Below, one piece after another: positions 26,705 to 34,062 of a stretch of 45,336 bases of DNA. Origin of the DNA: Lachnospiraceae bacterium. Its GTDB lineage: Bacteria; Bacillota; Clostridia; Lachnospirales; Lachnospiraceae. Positions within the stretch are counted from its first letter, which is position 1. Every line of letters begins with the position of its first letter. A program made the translations under genes and the position numbers. Location of the stretch: positions 1 through 45,336 of the forward strand of contig JAILNV010000125.1 in NCBI GenBank assembly GCA_024691125.1, given 5' to 3'. The notes under the pieces are model-generated. The model made no database searches and was not told where the DNA came from. It worked only from the letters and a program-made list of their open reading frames with translations.

Positions 26705-27080
26705 TTCTCCCTCTGATATGTTTTATATTTATTCATCAGATCCTCAGTTATTCCTGTATTTATTCGGATCTGTTTTGTCCGGATCTTTTCACATCCGGCA
26801 GCATCGAGTTAACATAAATTTACACTTTTGCATAGTAAGATAAAATACCACATAGTATTTTAACAAAAACCAAACTGTTTTTCCAGTACTTTTGAGGCTT
26901 CTCATGACACACATGGTGTATACCTCATCTTTTTCAAATCAAAAAAGGTAGACATAACATCTATATCTGGGGTCTGAAGCGGAATGCCGTTCGATATATA
27001 GTGTTATTCTACCCTTTATTCTTAATTGTAAATTTTTTGTGAACTTTTCTCAGTATCTTTATTTACGTTACATTTTTTCG
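26705..27080 (-). other. 376-base intergenic region with several dyads (leader of the LysM lipoprotein)
   Basis: No gene is supported. Seen: AAAATAC/GTATTTT inverted repeat (26842-26861, 6-base loop); CCGGAT/ATCCGG dyad (26779-26798, 8-base loop); TGAGG/CCTCA outer stem enclosing ACAC/GTGT (about 26893-26927); and a long hairpin followed by T6 (26947-27013), listed separately. The lipoprotein promoter must be here but is not clear; TTGTTA lies near the first repeat. GTTAACATAA (26808-26817) is a variant of the motif seen before purC and uraA. Confidence 0.6.
26947..27013 (-). terminator. Long hairpin terminator or small RNA 3' end after the response regulator
   Basis: On the minus strand three 6-bp blocks (GGTAGA/TCTACC, ATAACA/TGTTAT, CTATAT/ATATAG), separated by single-base bulges, form one long stem. 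The apical part contains GAACGG/CCGCTTC, a smaller hairpin with a bulged C, and an unpaired C-rich AGACCCCAG. T6 follows directly, so it should terminate transcription about 70 bases after the regulator stop. It is far more elaborate than an ordinary terminator. Confidence 0.75.
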
Positions 27081-27845
27081 TTACGCTCTTTTTCCAAAAA
27101 ACAGCTTGAGCCATTTAAGAAGCTCGGGCTTCGGCGTGGATTTAAGTATGTAACCGTCCGGTTTAAGAGCTATTACCTGTTTAACACTCTCTGCATCTCC
27201 TATTCCGGTAAGAAAAACTATGGGAATACCTGCCGTGTCCGGCTCGCTCCTGAGCATCCTTAAGACCTGGGGACCTGTCGTTACCGGCATCTCATAGTCA
27301 AGCAGGACAAGATCCACGTTTTTTTTCATAAGAAAGCTTATTGCCTGCATCCCAGAAGTTACAATAAATACCTGGTAATCGTCCTTAAGCCATTCCCTTA
27401 CAATCCTTGCAAAGGATGGGTCGTCATCCACCACGAGTATGCTTTTCTCTGTCATCCTGACAGCGCGTTGTTTAAGCAGAGTAGATATCTTATCTGCAAA
27501 TAATTCCATATCAAGAGGCCGTAGAACCCATTCGGTAATACGTAGATACGGATGGTTTCTCTGAAGCTCCTGCTTTTCAGCATTCTCACCTATTATAATA
27601 AGATCCTTCTCTTCTTCTCTGACTATATCATTTATATAAACCAGGGTGTCTAGCATCATATCGGCGTCACCGGAAAGATAGACCACATAAACTGCCGACT
27701 TATTGTCATACCGTTTCACTAAATTGACGACCGGCATGCAATGTTCAACCATTATTCCTACGTCCTGAAGCTTGCGCTCCATACCTTTAACAATTACTCC
27801 CTCGTTTGAAGATATCAAAACGACAAGGTCAGTAACCTGCGCCAT
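27081..27845 (-). CDS. Stand-alone response regulator with tandem receiver-like domains
   Basis: A 254-residue protein. The C-terminal half (about 132-252) is a good receiver: acidic VVDDDPS, phosphoacceptor D183 in LLDYEMP, LTG and the conserved lysine in YILKS. The N-terminal half (about 1-120) has a receiver-like alternation of strands and helices (VVYLSGD, LIIIGEN, WVLRPLD) but lacks a clear phosphoacceptor, so it looks like a pseudo-receiver. No output domain follows, so it may act by protein-protein contact. The start is ATG at 27845 with GAGG 8 bases upstream; an in-frame GTG at 27854 has no good site. It is preceded by a strong promoter and a leader of about 115 bases with palindromes. 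No kinase is adjacent. Confidence 0.9.
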   Translation of the reverse strand: MAQVTDLVVLISSNEGVIVKGMERKLQDVGIMVEHCMPVVNLVKRYDNKSAVYVVYLSGDADMMLDTLVYINDIVREEEKDLIIIGENAEKQELQRNHPYLRITEWVLRPLDMELFADKISTLLKQRAVRMTEKSILVVDDDPSFARIVREWLKDDYQVFIVTSGMQAISFLMKKNVDLVLLDYEMPVTTGPQVLRMLRSEPDTAGIPIVFLTGIGDAESVKQVIALKPDGYILKSTPKPELLKWLKLFFGKRA

Positions 27846-27914
27846 TCCATACACCTCATGCTTTCATTAGATATACCGTACCTGTATATGGTCCTTCATC
27901 ATCCGCCTTTACGT

Positions 27915-27926
27915 ATTCGATCGAAT
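27915..27926. promoter_or_regulatory. 12-base perfect palindrome in the response-regulator leader
   Basis: ATTCGATCGAAT lies about 40 bases downstream of the predicted -10, between promoter and gene. Position and perfect symmetry suit a repressor operator. Confidence 0.45.
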
Positions 27927-27966
27927 CCCCAAATCCGTGTCTGCGCAATTCCGACCATCCACATTA

Positions 27967-27995
27967 ATTATCTAATGCTTTGCAGTATGTGTCAA
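27967..27995 (-). promoter_or_regulatory. Sigma-A promoter of the response regulator
   Basis: On the minus strand the perfect -35 TTGACA (27990-27995) and GATAAT (27967-27972) are separated by exactly 17 bases. This is among the best promoters in the window and predicts a leader of about 115 bases. Confidence 0.8.
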
Positions 27996-28108
27996 GTCTA
28001 TTAATTTCTTTGACGATTCCTTTGCAGATATATGAATTTCTCTGTGTTTTCATTCACCCCTTCTCCATATATTTTTTCTTTTAATATATACCTTTGTTCC
28101 CAACGCAT

Positions 28109-28134
28109 ATCTATGTATATTCATGTACATAGAT
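28109..28134. promoter_or_regulatory. 9-base inverted repeat upstream of the response-regulator promoter
   Basis: ATCTATGTA (28109-28117) and TACATAGAT (28126-28134) are perfect reverse complements around an 8-base spacer. The inner CTATGT/ACATAG arms equal those of the dyad before upp. Located about 115 bases upstream of the -35. Confidence 0.5.
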
Positions 28135-28231
28135 GTATGTAAATATATGTGTATGTACATCATAATTATACTGAGGTGAACTCAGTTGTCAGGCTTTACA
28201 GTAATACACTCCTGTTTCCAATTGCCCGGTG

Positions 28232-30163
28232 TCATCTTCTTCTGTATACCGAGACAAGAGCAATACCTGCGGCAATTGCCACTACAGACAGGGCAAGCTC
28301 TAGCAGAGTTTCCGAATCATATTCTGTCAGCAGCAATCCTTTCGAAACCTCCTGAAGCTCCTCTGATGTCTGCGATCCTTCTCCTATCCGAGAATCCTCT
28401 GCAGTACTTCCGCCACCATGGTTAAAGCCTCCGGGACCTTTCTGCCCCATTGCCACATTATCAGACAACATTGCATTATCCCTTTTCCGTCTTATGCTGT
28501 TCCCTGACATACTGTTACCTGACATACCGTTCCCTGACATACCGTTCTCCGAATGCATTCCTCTGAAACTCACTGGTCCTCCGAAACCGGAGCTCTGTGC
28601 GTCTCCTAATGAAGATGATATCTCCTCCAGAGTTATACTGTCGGATTTATCACCCAGGACTATATTATATCGGTTCCCCACCTTCATTTCGGGGCAGCTG
28701 AGGACAGCACATGTAAATCCGTTGGGAATCTCAGCATTCATGATAGTTTTCCCGTCTTCCGTTTTCACAGATATTACTGAACCTGCATCTACGCCTTCGC
28801 TGATATTATATAATAACGAAGCCTGTGTAGAAGCTGCATCGAATCCCTCAGCCATGTTACTGCTTCCGCAGGCGATCACCGTACCGCCTTCTATAACACA
28901 TACTCCTCCGCTCTCGCTCCCGTAATCAATGGCATTATTGGATCCGTCGCCGGTAAGGCTTATAAAGATATTACCACCGTAGATATAAACATCACCGTTG
29001 CTGTCAAGTCCATCCGCATCACGTGCTGTTGAATTTATTATCCTGATATTTCCGTCATATATTTTTATATAGGGAATCACATCCCCGCTCTCTTTTTCCG
29101 TCTCCTGCCGGCCACCCATATTGTCACTCTGTCCATCCGGAATTTCAGGAGCCATACCGCTCTGTCCGTCAGGCATTTCAGGGGGCATACCGCTCTGTCC
29201 GTCAGGTGCTTCTGCGGGCATTCCGTCCTGCCCTTCCGGCATTTCGCCCTGCATTCCACCCGGAATTCCGCCCTGCATTCCGAAGCCTGATGTTGATCCC
29301 CCGGCAGCATTAAAGCCATCATCCGTAGAATAAATCTCGATATTTCCGCTATACACATTTATATTCTCAGCTTCCAAACCCTCATAACATTCATTGATGA
29401 GAATATCAGAGTTATCTACGTGAATGGTTCCTTCCGTCGTGACTGCATCATCGCCTGCGCTTATTGTCAGATCCGCATTAACCAGAGCAATATCCTCATT
29501 CACATGAATTGCATCCTGCTTTGAAGTTATGTCAACCACAGCTCCTGTAATAGCAAGATCGTCATTTGCCTTGATGCCGTGTTTATAATCTGCTTTCACC
29601 GTTAATGAACCGCTTCCGTTTATGGTAAGATCATCACGTGAGAATATGACCGCCTCTGCTCCGTCCTCTATGGCTTTCTCCGAATAAGCTTCACCTCCGG
29701 ACAGAGCATTGGTACTGCCCTCTTTAAGTGTAATAAATACCTTATCTGCTTCTTCAACCCTTATGCAGGCATCCTCTTCATTGTAAAGAGTCACATTATC
29801 AAGCATGATCCATACCTTGGAGCTTGCATAAGCATCCACGATCAGCCTGCCGTTATTAAGGTTTCCCGTTATAACATATTTGCCCCCGTTTGAGATAACG
29901 ATATCCGATCCGTTAACATATGCACCATTACCGCTTAGCTTTGCCATATCACCATTCAGTGTTATCACGGAAGCATCCTCTGTATCCCATGAACCGTTCA
30001 GATCATTGGCTGTTATATACTCATTACCCATATAGGTTTCTGAATCCATATCCACAACAGACTCGATTCCAAGCTTCTTTCCGTTAATAAACAGCACTGT
30101 TATAACAAGGGCTGCCAGCATAACGGCAATGCATATCTTATCTATATTCTTATGTGCCGTCAT
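28232..30163 (-). CDS. Carbohydrate-binding domain-containing beta-helix surface protein (Cthe_2159-like)
   Basis: A 643-residue exported protein with an N-terminal signal anchor (about 10-27) and a C-terminal membrane helix followed by RRR (about 617-643). The middle repeatedly shows short turns rich in G, N, D, I and V (e.g. SRDDLTINGSGSLTV, DGLDSNGDVYIYGGN), as in the right-handed beta-helix family typified by Cthe_2159, which binds calcium and acidic plant polysaccharide. Two low-complexity blocks interrupt it: four 11-residue units (GMPPEMPDGQS type, about 302-346) and GMSGN-type pentads (about 540-556). It follows DUF4956 and VTC-domain genes at 34 and 43 bases, a recurring neighbourhood. 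It may be a wall-exposed adhesin. AGGAGG precedes the ATG. Confidence 0.87.
   Translation of the reverse strand: MTAHKNIDKICIAVMLAALVITVLFINGKKLGIESVVDMDSETYMGNEYITANDLNGSWDTEDASVITLNGDMAKLSGNGAYVNGSDIVISNGGKYVITGNLNNGRLIVDAYASSKVWIMLDNVTLYNEEDACIRVEEADKVFITLKEGSTNALSGGEAYSEKAIEDGAEAVIFSRDDLTINGSGSLTVKADYKHGIKANDDLAITGAVVDITSKQDAIHVNEDIALVNADLTISAGDDAVTTEGTIHVDNSDILINECYEGLEAENINVYSGNIEIYSTDDGFNAAGGSTSGFGMQGGIPGGMQGEMPEGQDGMPAEAPDGQSGMPPEMPDGQSGMAPEIPDGQSDNMGGRQETEKESGDVIPYIKIYDGNIRIINSTARDADGLDSNGDVYIYGGNIFISLTGDGSNNAIDYGSESGGVCVIEGGTVIACGSSNMAEGFDAASTQASLLYNISEGVDAGSVISVKTEDGKTIMNAEIPNGFTCAVLSCPEMKVGNRYNIVLGDKSDSITLEEISSSLGDAQSSGFGGPVSFRGMHSENGMSGNGMSGNSMSGNSIRRKRDNAMLSDNVAMGQKGPGGFNHGGGSTAEDSRIGEGSQTSEELQEVSKGLLLTEYDSETLLELALSVVAIAAGIALVSVYRRR
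28499..28543. repeat. 15-bp tandem repeat inside the beta-helix gene
   Basis: Three adjacent 15-base units beginning GTT(C/A)CCTGACATAC(C/T) or close variants, followed by a partial fourth, encode SGN(G/S)M-type pentapeptides. Being a multiple of three, copy changes keep the frame. Confidence 0.75.
29127..29258. repeat. 33-bp tandem repeat inside the beta-helix gene
   Basis: Four adjacent 33-base units (29127, 29160, 29193, 29226) encode 11-residue units of the type GMPPEMPDGQS. The first three are close copies; the fourth has diverged. Further partial GGMQ/GGIP units follow. This is a protein-coding minisatellite, not a CRISPR, because there are no spacers. Confidence 0.85.
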
Positions 30164-30197
30164 TTCACATCCCTCCTGACATAAGGAATCCTTAGCC

Positions 30198-30869
30198 TTA
30201 ACCCATATACTCGCCGTTATAGCTTACGAGAACAGCACTGTTCACACCGTTCATATCAGCTATTTCATTCACAAAATCAGTATTATCATCCTTGATCCTA
30301 ACCTCAAGGTTCAGCTCAACATTACCCTTCTGCACTGTCTTAGACTTTACAATGCTTCTTGTGGATCTCTTATCAAGGAATTCCTTTACGGCCTTCTCGG
30401 AACCGGAGTCCCTGCACGAAACCACCAGAATATAAGGATTGGTCTTCTCCTTTTTATTGACAAACACAAGGAGAATAATACCTATCAGAATGCTTCCAAA
30501 TACTGCAAGAGGTATCATTCCTGCCGCCAGAACTATTCCCGCGGCTATAGACCAGAACAGGAAAGCTATATCAAGAGGCTCCTTTATGGCTGTTCGGAAA
30601 CGTACGATCGACAAAGCACCGACCATACCTAAGGAAAGTACTACATTGGAAGTTACTGCCAGGATAACCAGTGTTGTGATCATCGTCAGAGCTATAAGTG
30701 TTGTACCAAAGCCCGCAGAATACATCACACCCGAATAAGTCTTCTTATAAACGAAGAAGATAAACAGTCCCAGGCAGAATGCCAGTGCCATGGCGATCAC
30801 CATGTCCAGAATACTTACGCTTGTTACGTTTTCAATAAAGCTTGATTTGAAAATATCACTGAATGTCAT
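30198..30869 (-). CDS. DUF4956-family membrane protein
   Basis: A 223-residue protein with four predicted helices (about 22-42, 52-72, 76-90, 103-135), then a soluble C-terminal domain (about 145-220) with an ACT-like strand-helix pattern. The segment LGMVGALSIVRFRTAIKEPLD (about 81-101) is the conserved core of DUF4956. The family has no settled function, but its genes recur beside VTC-domain and CotH or carbohydrate-binding genes, as here. It could be a channel or a partner of the VTC enzyme; that is inference. AGGAG precedes the ATG. Confidence 0.9.
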   Translation of the reverse strand: MTFSDIFKSSFIENVTSVSILDMVIAMALAFCLGLFIFFVYKKTYSGVMYSAGFGTTLIALTMITTLVILAVTSNVVLSLGMVGALSIVRFRTAIKEPLDIAFLFWSIAAGIVLAAGMIPLAVFGSILIGIILLVFVNKKEKTNPYILVVSCRDSGSEKAVKEFLDKRSTRSIVKSKTVQKGNVELNLEVRIKDDNTDFVNEIADMNGVNSAVLVSYNGEYMG

Positions 30870-30912
30870 AATTTTCTCTCCTTTCTCTTAACAGAATCCC
30901 TTACATGATTTC

Positions 30913-31599
30913 CTATCCATATATCCGGCAGGCGGCATATTTAGAGAAGCCTCCTGTCCTTCTGTTCTTAAGCTGCACAATATCCCTTATAATATCAGGG
31001 AGGTATTCATCCCATTTCACCTCCAGTATAACCACAGGATCACCTGCCGGTACCGTTACACATCCGGGATTGAGAAAATCCGTACAGCTCATCCCCGTGC
31101 GCAAATTGTAATCCAGCGTTACCCTGACATTTCCCGGTCCGAATATGTAGGGTTCACGCGTGTAATCGACAATTGTCCTTGGCTTAAGCCCCTGACCTCT
31201 CATCTTGGTATACAGCTCTCTGACAAGCGGTCTGTCACTGTCCATCATCCAGTCAAGATCGTTATCCACTATACGCTGAGCCTCTTCTGCCGTGATCATT
31301 GCGCTCTGCTTATTACAGAGATTAACTATCTTACTCTTCTTTTCCAGATGTATGAACCCGGTATCGCCATTATAATATCTGATCCTGAATTTCTCCCGCC
31401 TGCTTATTCCGTTAACCTTCTCAACAAGCGCTTTATCATATATATTGTCGAAATATAAACTGCGTATCTCATATACTCCGTCCCTGGCGTGCAGATCGGG
31501 CTTTGCCACGGCATTCAGTCTTTGTCTGAGGATCAGCCTGTCAGCCGGAGTAATGATATGCTTCATTTCATGTCTGAATTTAAGCTCTTCACTCTTCAT
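30913..31599 (-). CDS. VTC-domain protein (polyphosphate polymerase-like)
   Basis: A 228-residue soluble triphosphate-tunnel protein. Conserved basic and acidic strands of the tunnel are visible: FRHEMKHII (8-16), YEIRSLYFDN (about 43-52), KFRIRYYNG (about 70-78), LEKKSK (about 84-89), YTREPYI, VRVTLDYNLRTG and ILEVKWDEYLP. Yeast Vtc4 uses this fold to make polyphosphate from ATP. This short form has no SPX or membrane domain; the membrane partner is presumably the DUF4956 product encoded 43 bases downstream. Activity is likely from residue conservation but unproven. First gene of the three-gene cluster. Confidence 0.9.
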   Translation of the reverse strand: MKSEELKFRHEMKHIITPADRLILRQRLNAVAKPDLHARDGVYEIRSLYFDNIYDKALVEKVNGISRREKFRIRYYNGDTGFIHLEKKSKIVNLCNKQSAMITAEEAQRIVDNDLDWMMDSDRPLVRELYTKMRGQGLKPRTIVDYTREPYIFGPGNVRVTLDYNLRTGMSCTDFLNPGCVTVPAGDPVVILEVKWDEYLPDIIRDIVQLKNRRTGGFSKYAACRIYG

Positions 31600-31692
31600 G
31601 ATTCCCTCCGAAAAATTGATGGGTTAAATATAACATATAAATTGTGTTACAAATTTGTTTCATCTGTGAACAATCTGCGAACTCACAAACGC

Positions 31693-31725
31693 AAAAGCCC
31701 TGATAATCCATATATCAGAGCTTTT
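31693..31725 (-). terminator. Intrinsic terminator after potD
   Basis: AAAAGC and GCTTTT flank CTGAT/ATCAG, together an 11-bp stem with one mismatch and a 9-base loop; on the minus strand it ends in TTTT. It lies about 90 bases after the potD stop and would separate the polyamine operon from the VTC cluster. Confidence 0.75.
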
Positions 31726-31813
31726 ACATATTATGTCAACCGTCTATCCCATCGGTTCATATTCATAATATTGTACTGTTCAAAATACTTTGCTTTTCCG
31801 AACAGTAACCACC

Positions 31814-33265
31814 TTATTTCCAGAAAAACAGCTTATCGAGATCAAAACATCTGACATTAGTCCATGCACGGTTGATCCTTTCATTTGCTTCATCATCAAA
31901 GCAGTCCATAACCACTGCATGATCCACTACCGATTTGGGCGGATACTGGGCAAACAGCTGTCGATCAAGCTGATCGGGAGTAGTGATAATACTGTATTTC
32001 TCATTGGCCTCATCCGTATCCGCCTCAAAGAAATATCCTATTTCACTGTATTCCACCGTACCCTCTTCCTCTTCCGTGCCTTCGGTATCTTCGGAATCCT
32101 CTGCTTCATCCGGATCGGCTGCATAGCAGTAATTCATGTATTGGTACATAAGATCCGATTCTCCTCCCGAAATGACAGATGTATAACCGATATAATACAT
32201 ATTACGGATCGCATTGTCGGGACGGCTCAGATAATTCACAAAGGCTTCGGCTGCCTGCTGCTTATCCGGATCCTGTTCCAATCCTTCCTTAAGCATCACC
32301 CATCCGTCAAACCACAGATTGGTCCCTTCCTCCGGAATAACATAATAAAGCTCCATACCATCTTCTTCAGCCTGATCGAGCGTATATACGGCATCTCCGG
32401 ACCACTGTATATTGGCTACCACCTTACCGGTCACCATATCTGCCTTACCGCTGTCTGTTTCGAATGAGTACACATTGTCCTTTGCCCTTGAGAGGATATC
32501 TTCCGCGCCCATAACCGTTGCCTCATCCGTACGGTTCAGCACCTCAGAAAGCTTTTCCCCGTAATCAGCCGAATTAACGAAATCATCTGCTGTTATCTCA
32601 TCATAATATTCAATACCCAGAGCCGTAAAAAATGTATCTCTGACACTGTCTTTAACAGTTATTCTCCTAAAATAGTCTTTGTTGAGTATTACATCCCAGT
32701 GAGAGGCAGCTTCCTTGGGTATCTCTTCAGGATTATATACAACGCCCATGGTTCCCCACATATATCCGGCTGCATAATCGGAAATCGGCTCACCGTTTAC
32801 GGACAGCTTCTCAAATACGGAATCTATATACGGCGATACTCCTTTGGCATAATAATTATTTTCCGCCGAGACATCAAAAAAACTCTTTGAATACGGCACC
32901 AGCTTATCTTCTCTCAGGAGCTTCTCCATCATATAATCGGAAGGACATACCAGATCGTAAACATCCCCTATCGTTATCTGGTTATACAGTTCTTCATTGG
33001 TACCGAAGGTCGAATACTCTACTTTGACTCTCTTGCCATATGTTTCGAAGTACCAGTCCTCGAAATCGGTAATGATATTATTCTCACCGCATATTTCCGT
33101 ACCGTCTTCAAGCTCTATGGCCTCGTCCCAATCACCCTCATCTATATACTCTTCCCAGTTGCTGACCCTTAAGATGATGGCATCGGATGTCTTTTCTGAA
33201 CTACAGCCTGCGAGCATAAAAGGTATGGCAGCAAATGCAGCAAAAATCATTTTCCTTACGATCAT
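31814..33265 (-). CDS. potD: Spermidine/putrescine ABC transporter substrate-binding lipoprotein
   Basis: A 483-residue lipoprotein (lipobox MLAGC, C21), longer than the usual 350 or so. Family segments: ILRVSNWEEYID (about 31-42), YDLVCPSDYMMEKLL, WGTMGVVYNP and the C-terminal AQYPPKSVVDHAVVMDCF. Acidic residues and tryptophans of the polyamine pocket appear conserved. Two departures: an extra segment after EEYID (about residues 43-60, EDGTEICGENNIITDFEDW) and an acidic insertion at about 382-402 (EAEDSEDTEGTEEEEG). The start overlaps the potC stop by four bases (ATGA), so this is the last gene of a tightly coupled potA-potB-potC-potD operon. Confidence 0.94.
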   Translation of the reverse strand: MIVRKMIFAAFAAIPFMLAGCSSEKTSDAIILRVSNWEEYIDEGDWDEAIELEDGTEICGENNIITDFEDWYFETYGKRVKVEYSTFGTNEELYNQITIGDVYDLVCPSDYMMEKLLREDKLVPYSKSFFDVSAENNYYAKGVSPYIDSVFEKLSVNGEPISDYAAGYMWGTMGVVYNPEEIPKEAASHWDVILNKDYFRRITVKDSVRDTFFTALGIEYYDEITADDFVNSADYGEKLSEVLNRTDEATVMGAEDILSRAKDNVYSFETDSGKADMVTGKVVANIQWSGDAVYTLDQAEEDGMELYYVIPEEGTNLWFDGWVMLKEGLEQDPDKQQAAEAFVNYLSRPDNAIRNMYYIGYTSVISGGESDLMYQYMNYCYAADPDEAEDSEDTEGTEEEEGTVEYSEIGYFFEADTDEANEKYSIITTPDQLDRQLFAQYPPKSVVDHAVVMDCFDDEANERINRAWTNVRCFDLDKLFFWK

Positions 33266-34062
33266 AGCCTTGCACTCTCCTCTTCCTCATTCTGCGCTCT
33301 TAAATTGGCAATAACCACAGCCAGTACAACTATTACAAAGAGCACTGCCGACAAAGCCCACAGAGCAGTCTTAATGCTTGTCTGTGCACCACGGGTCGCA
33401 TTTACAACATAGGTGCTTATCGTATCAAAGGTCGCGGGTTTGGTGTAGGTGGCTACGAAATAGTCGTCAAGCGACAGGGTAATGGCCGTCATAAAGCCCG
33501 ATACGATACCGGGAGCGATCTGCGGCAGCACCGCCTTCCTGAGCGCCTGCGACGGATTGCATCCAAGATCCATAGCAGCTTCATACAGTGAATCATCCAT
33601 CATCTTAAGCCTTGGTGTGACCGAAAGATAAACAAACGGTGTACACAGCGCTGTCTGGGCTATTATAAGGGGAATATAAGTATTCTTATCCATATGAAGC
33701 AGAACTATCATGAATACACAAATTGAGAAACCCGTTACAACATCAGCGTTCACTATAGGAACCTGATTGAATATTTCTATAGTCCTGCGGATACCTTTCT
33801 TCCCATAATATGCCCCCACAGCTCCCGTAGTTCCAAGCAACACCGATAGAACAGCCACTACCACAGCAAGGGAAAGAGTACCGAACATCATCCTGATAAG
33901 CGCCGGTTCCGTGAACAGCGTGATATAATTATGTATGGAAAAACCTCTTACCGAGCCGATCATTGTTGAATCGGTAAAGCTGTAGAAAGACAATATAAGT
34001 ATCGGAAGATATAAAAAGGCAAGCACTAGCCAGATTATAATATGCTGTCCGTATTTCTTCAT
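33262..34062 (-). CDS. potC: Spermidine/putrescine ABC transporter permease
   Basis: A 266-residue inner-membrane permease with about six helices. The cytoplasmic coupling loop EAAMDLGCNPSQALRKAVLPQIAPG (about 160-184) is the EAA motif that docks the ATPase, and TYTKPATFDTISTYV follows the last but one helix, as in PotC. Forms the channel with PotB. Both ends overlap neighbours by four bases (ATGA). Confidence 0.95.
   Translation of the reverse strand: MKKYGQHIIIWLVLAFLYLPILILSFYSFTDSTMIGSVRGFSIHNYITLFTEPALIRMMFGTLSLAVVVAVLSVLLGTTGAVGAYYGKKGIRRTIEIFNQVPIVNADVVTGFSICVFMIVLLHMDKNTYIPLIIAQTALCTPFVYLSVTPRLKMMDDSLYEAAMDLGCNPSQALRKAVLPQIAPGIVSGFMTAITLSLDDYFVATYTKPATFDTISTYVVNATRGAQTSIKTALWALSAVLFVIVVLAVVIANLRAQNEEEESARL

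Larger units (their letters stand above)
27846..28231 (-). other. 386-base intergenic region: leader and promoter of the response regulator
   Basis: No gene is supported. It holds the sigma-A promoter at 27967-27995, a 12-base perfect palindrome (27915-27926), ATATAC/GTATAT arms with a 7-base loop (27871-27889), a 9-base inverted repeat (28109-28134) and an ACTGAG/CTCAGT dyad (28170-28186) that may weakly terminate the upstream gene. The part from about 28070 to 28165 is rich in alternating TATGTA/TACATA words. Confidence 0.65.

Noticed and set aside
26705-27013. Cyclic-di-GMP riboswitch before the LysM lipoprotein
   Set aside because: The conserved GGGCAAACC and GGGACGCAAAGCC segments of the class I aptamer are not present.
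29127-29258. Possible CRISPR array
   Set aside because: The 33-bp units are directly adjacent with no spacers and stay in frame with the surface protein.
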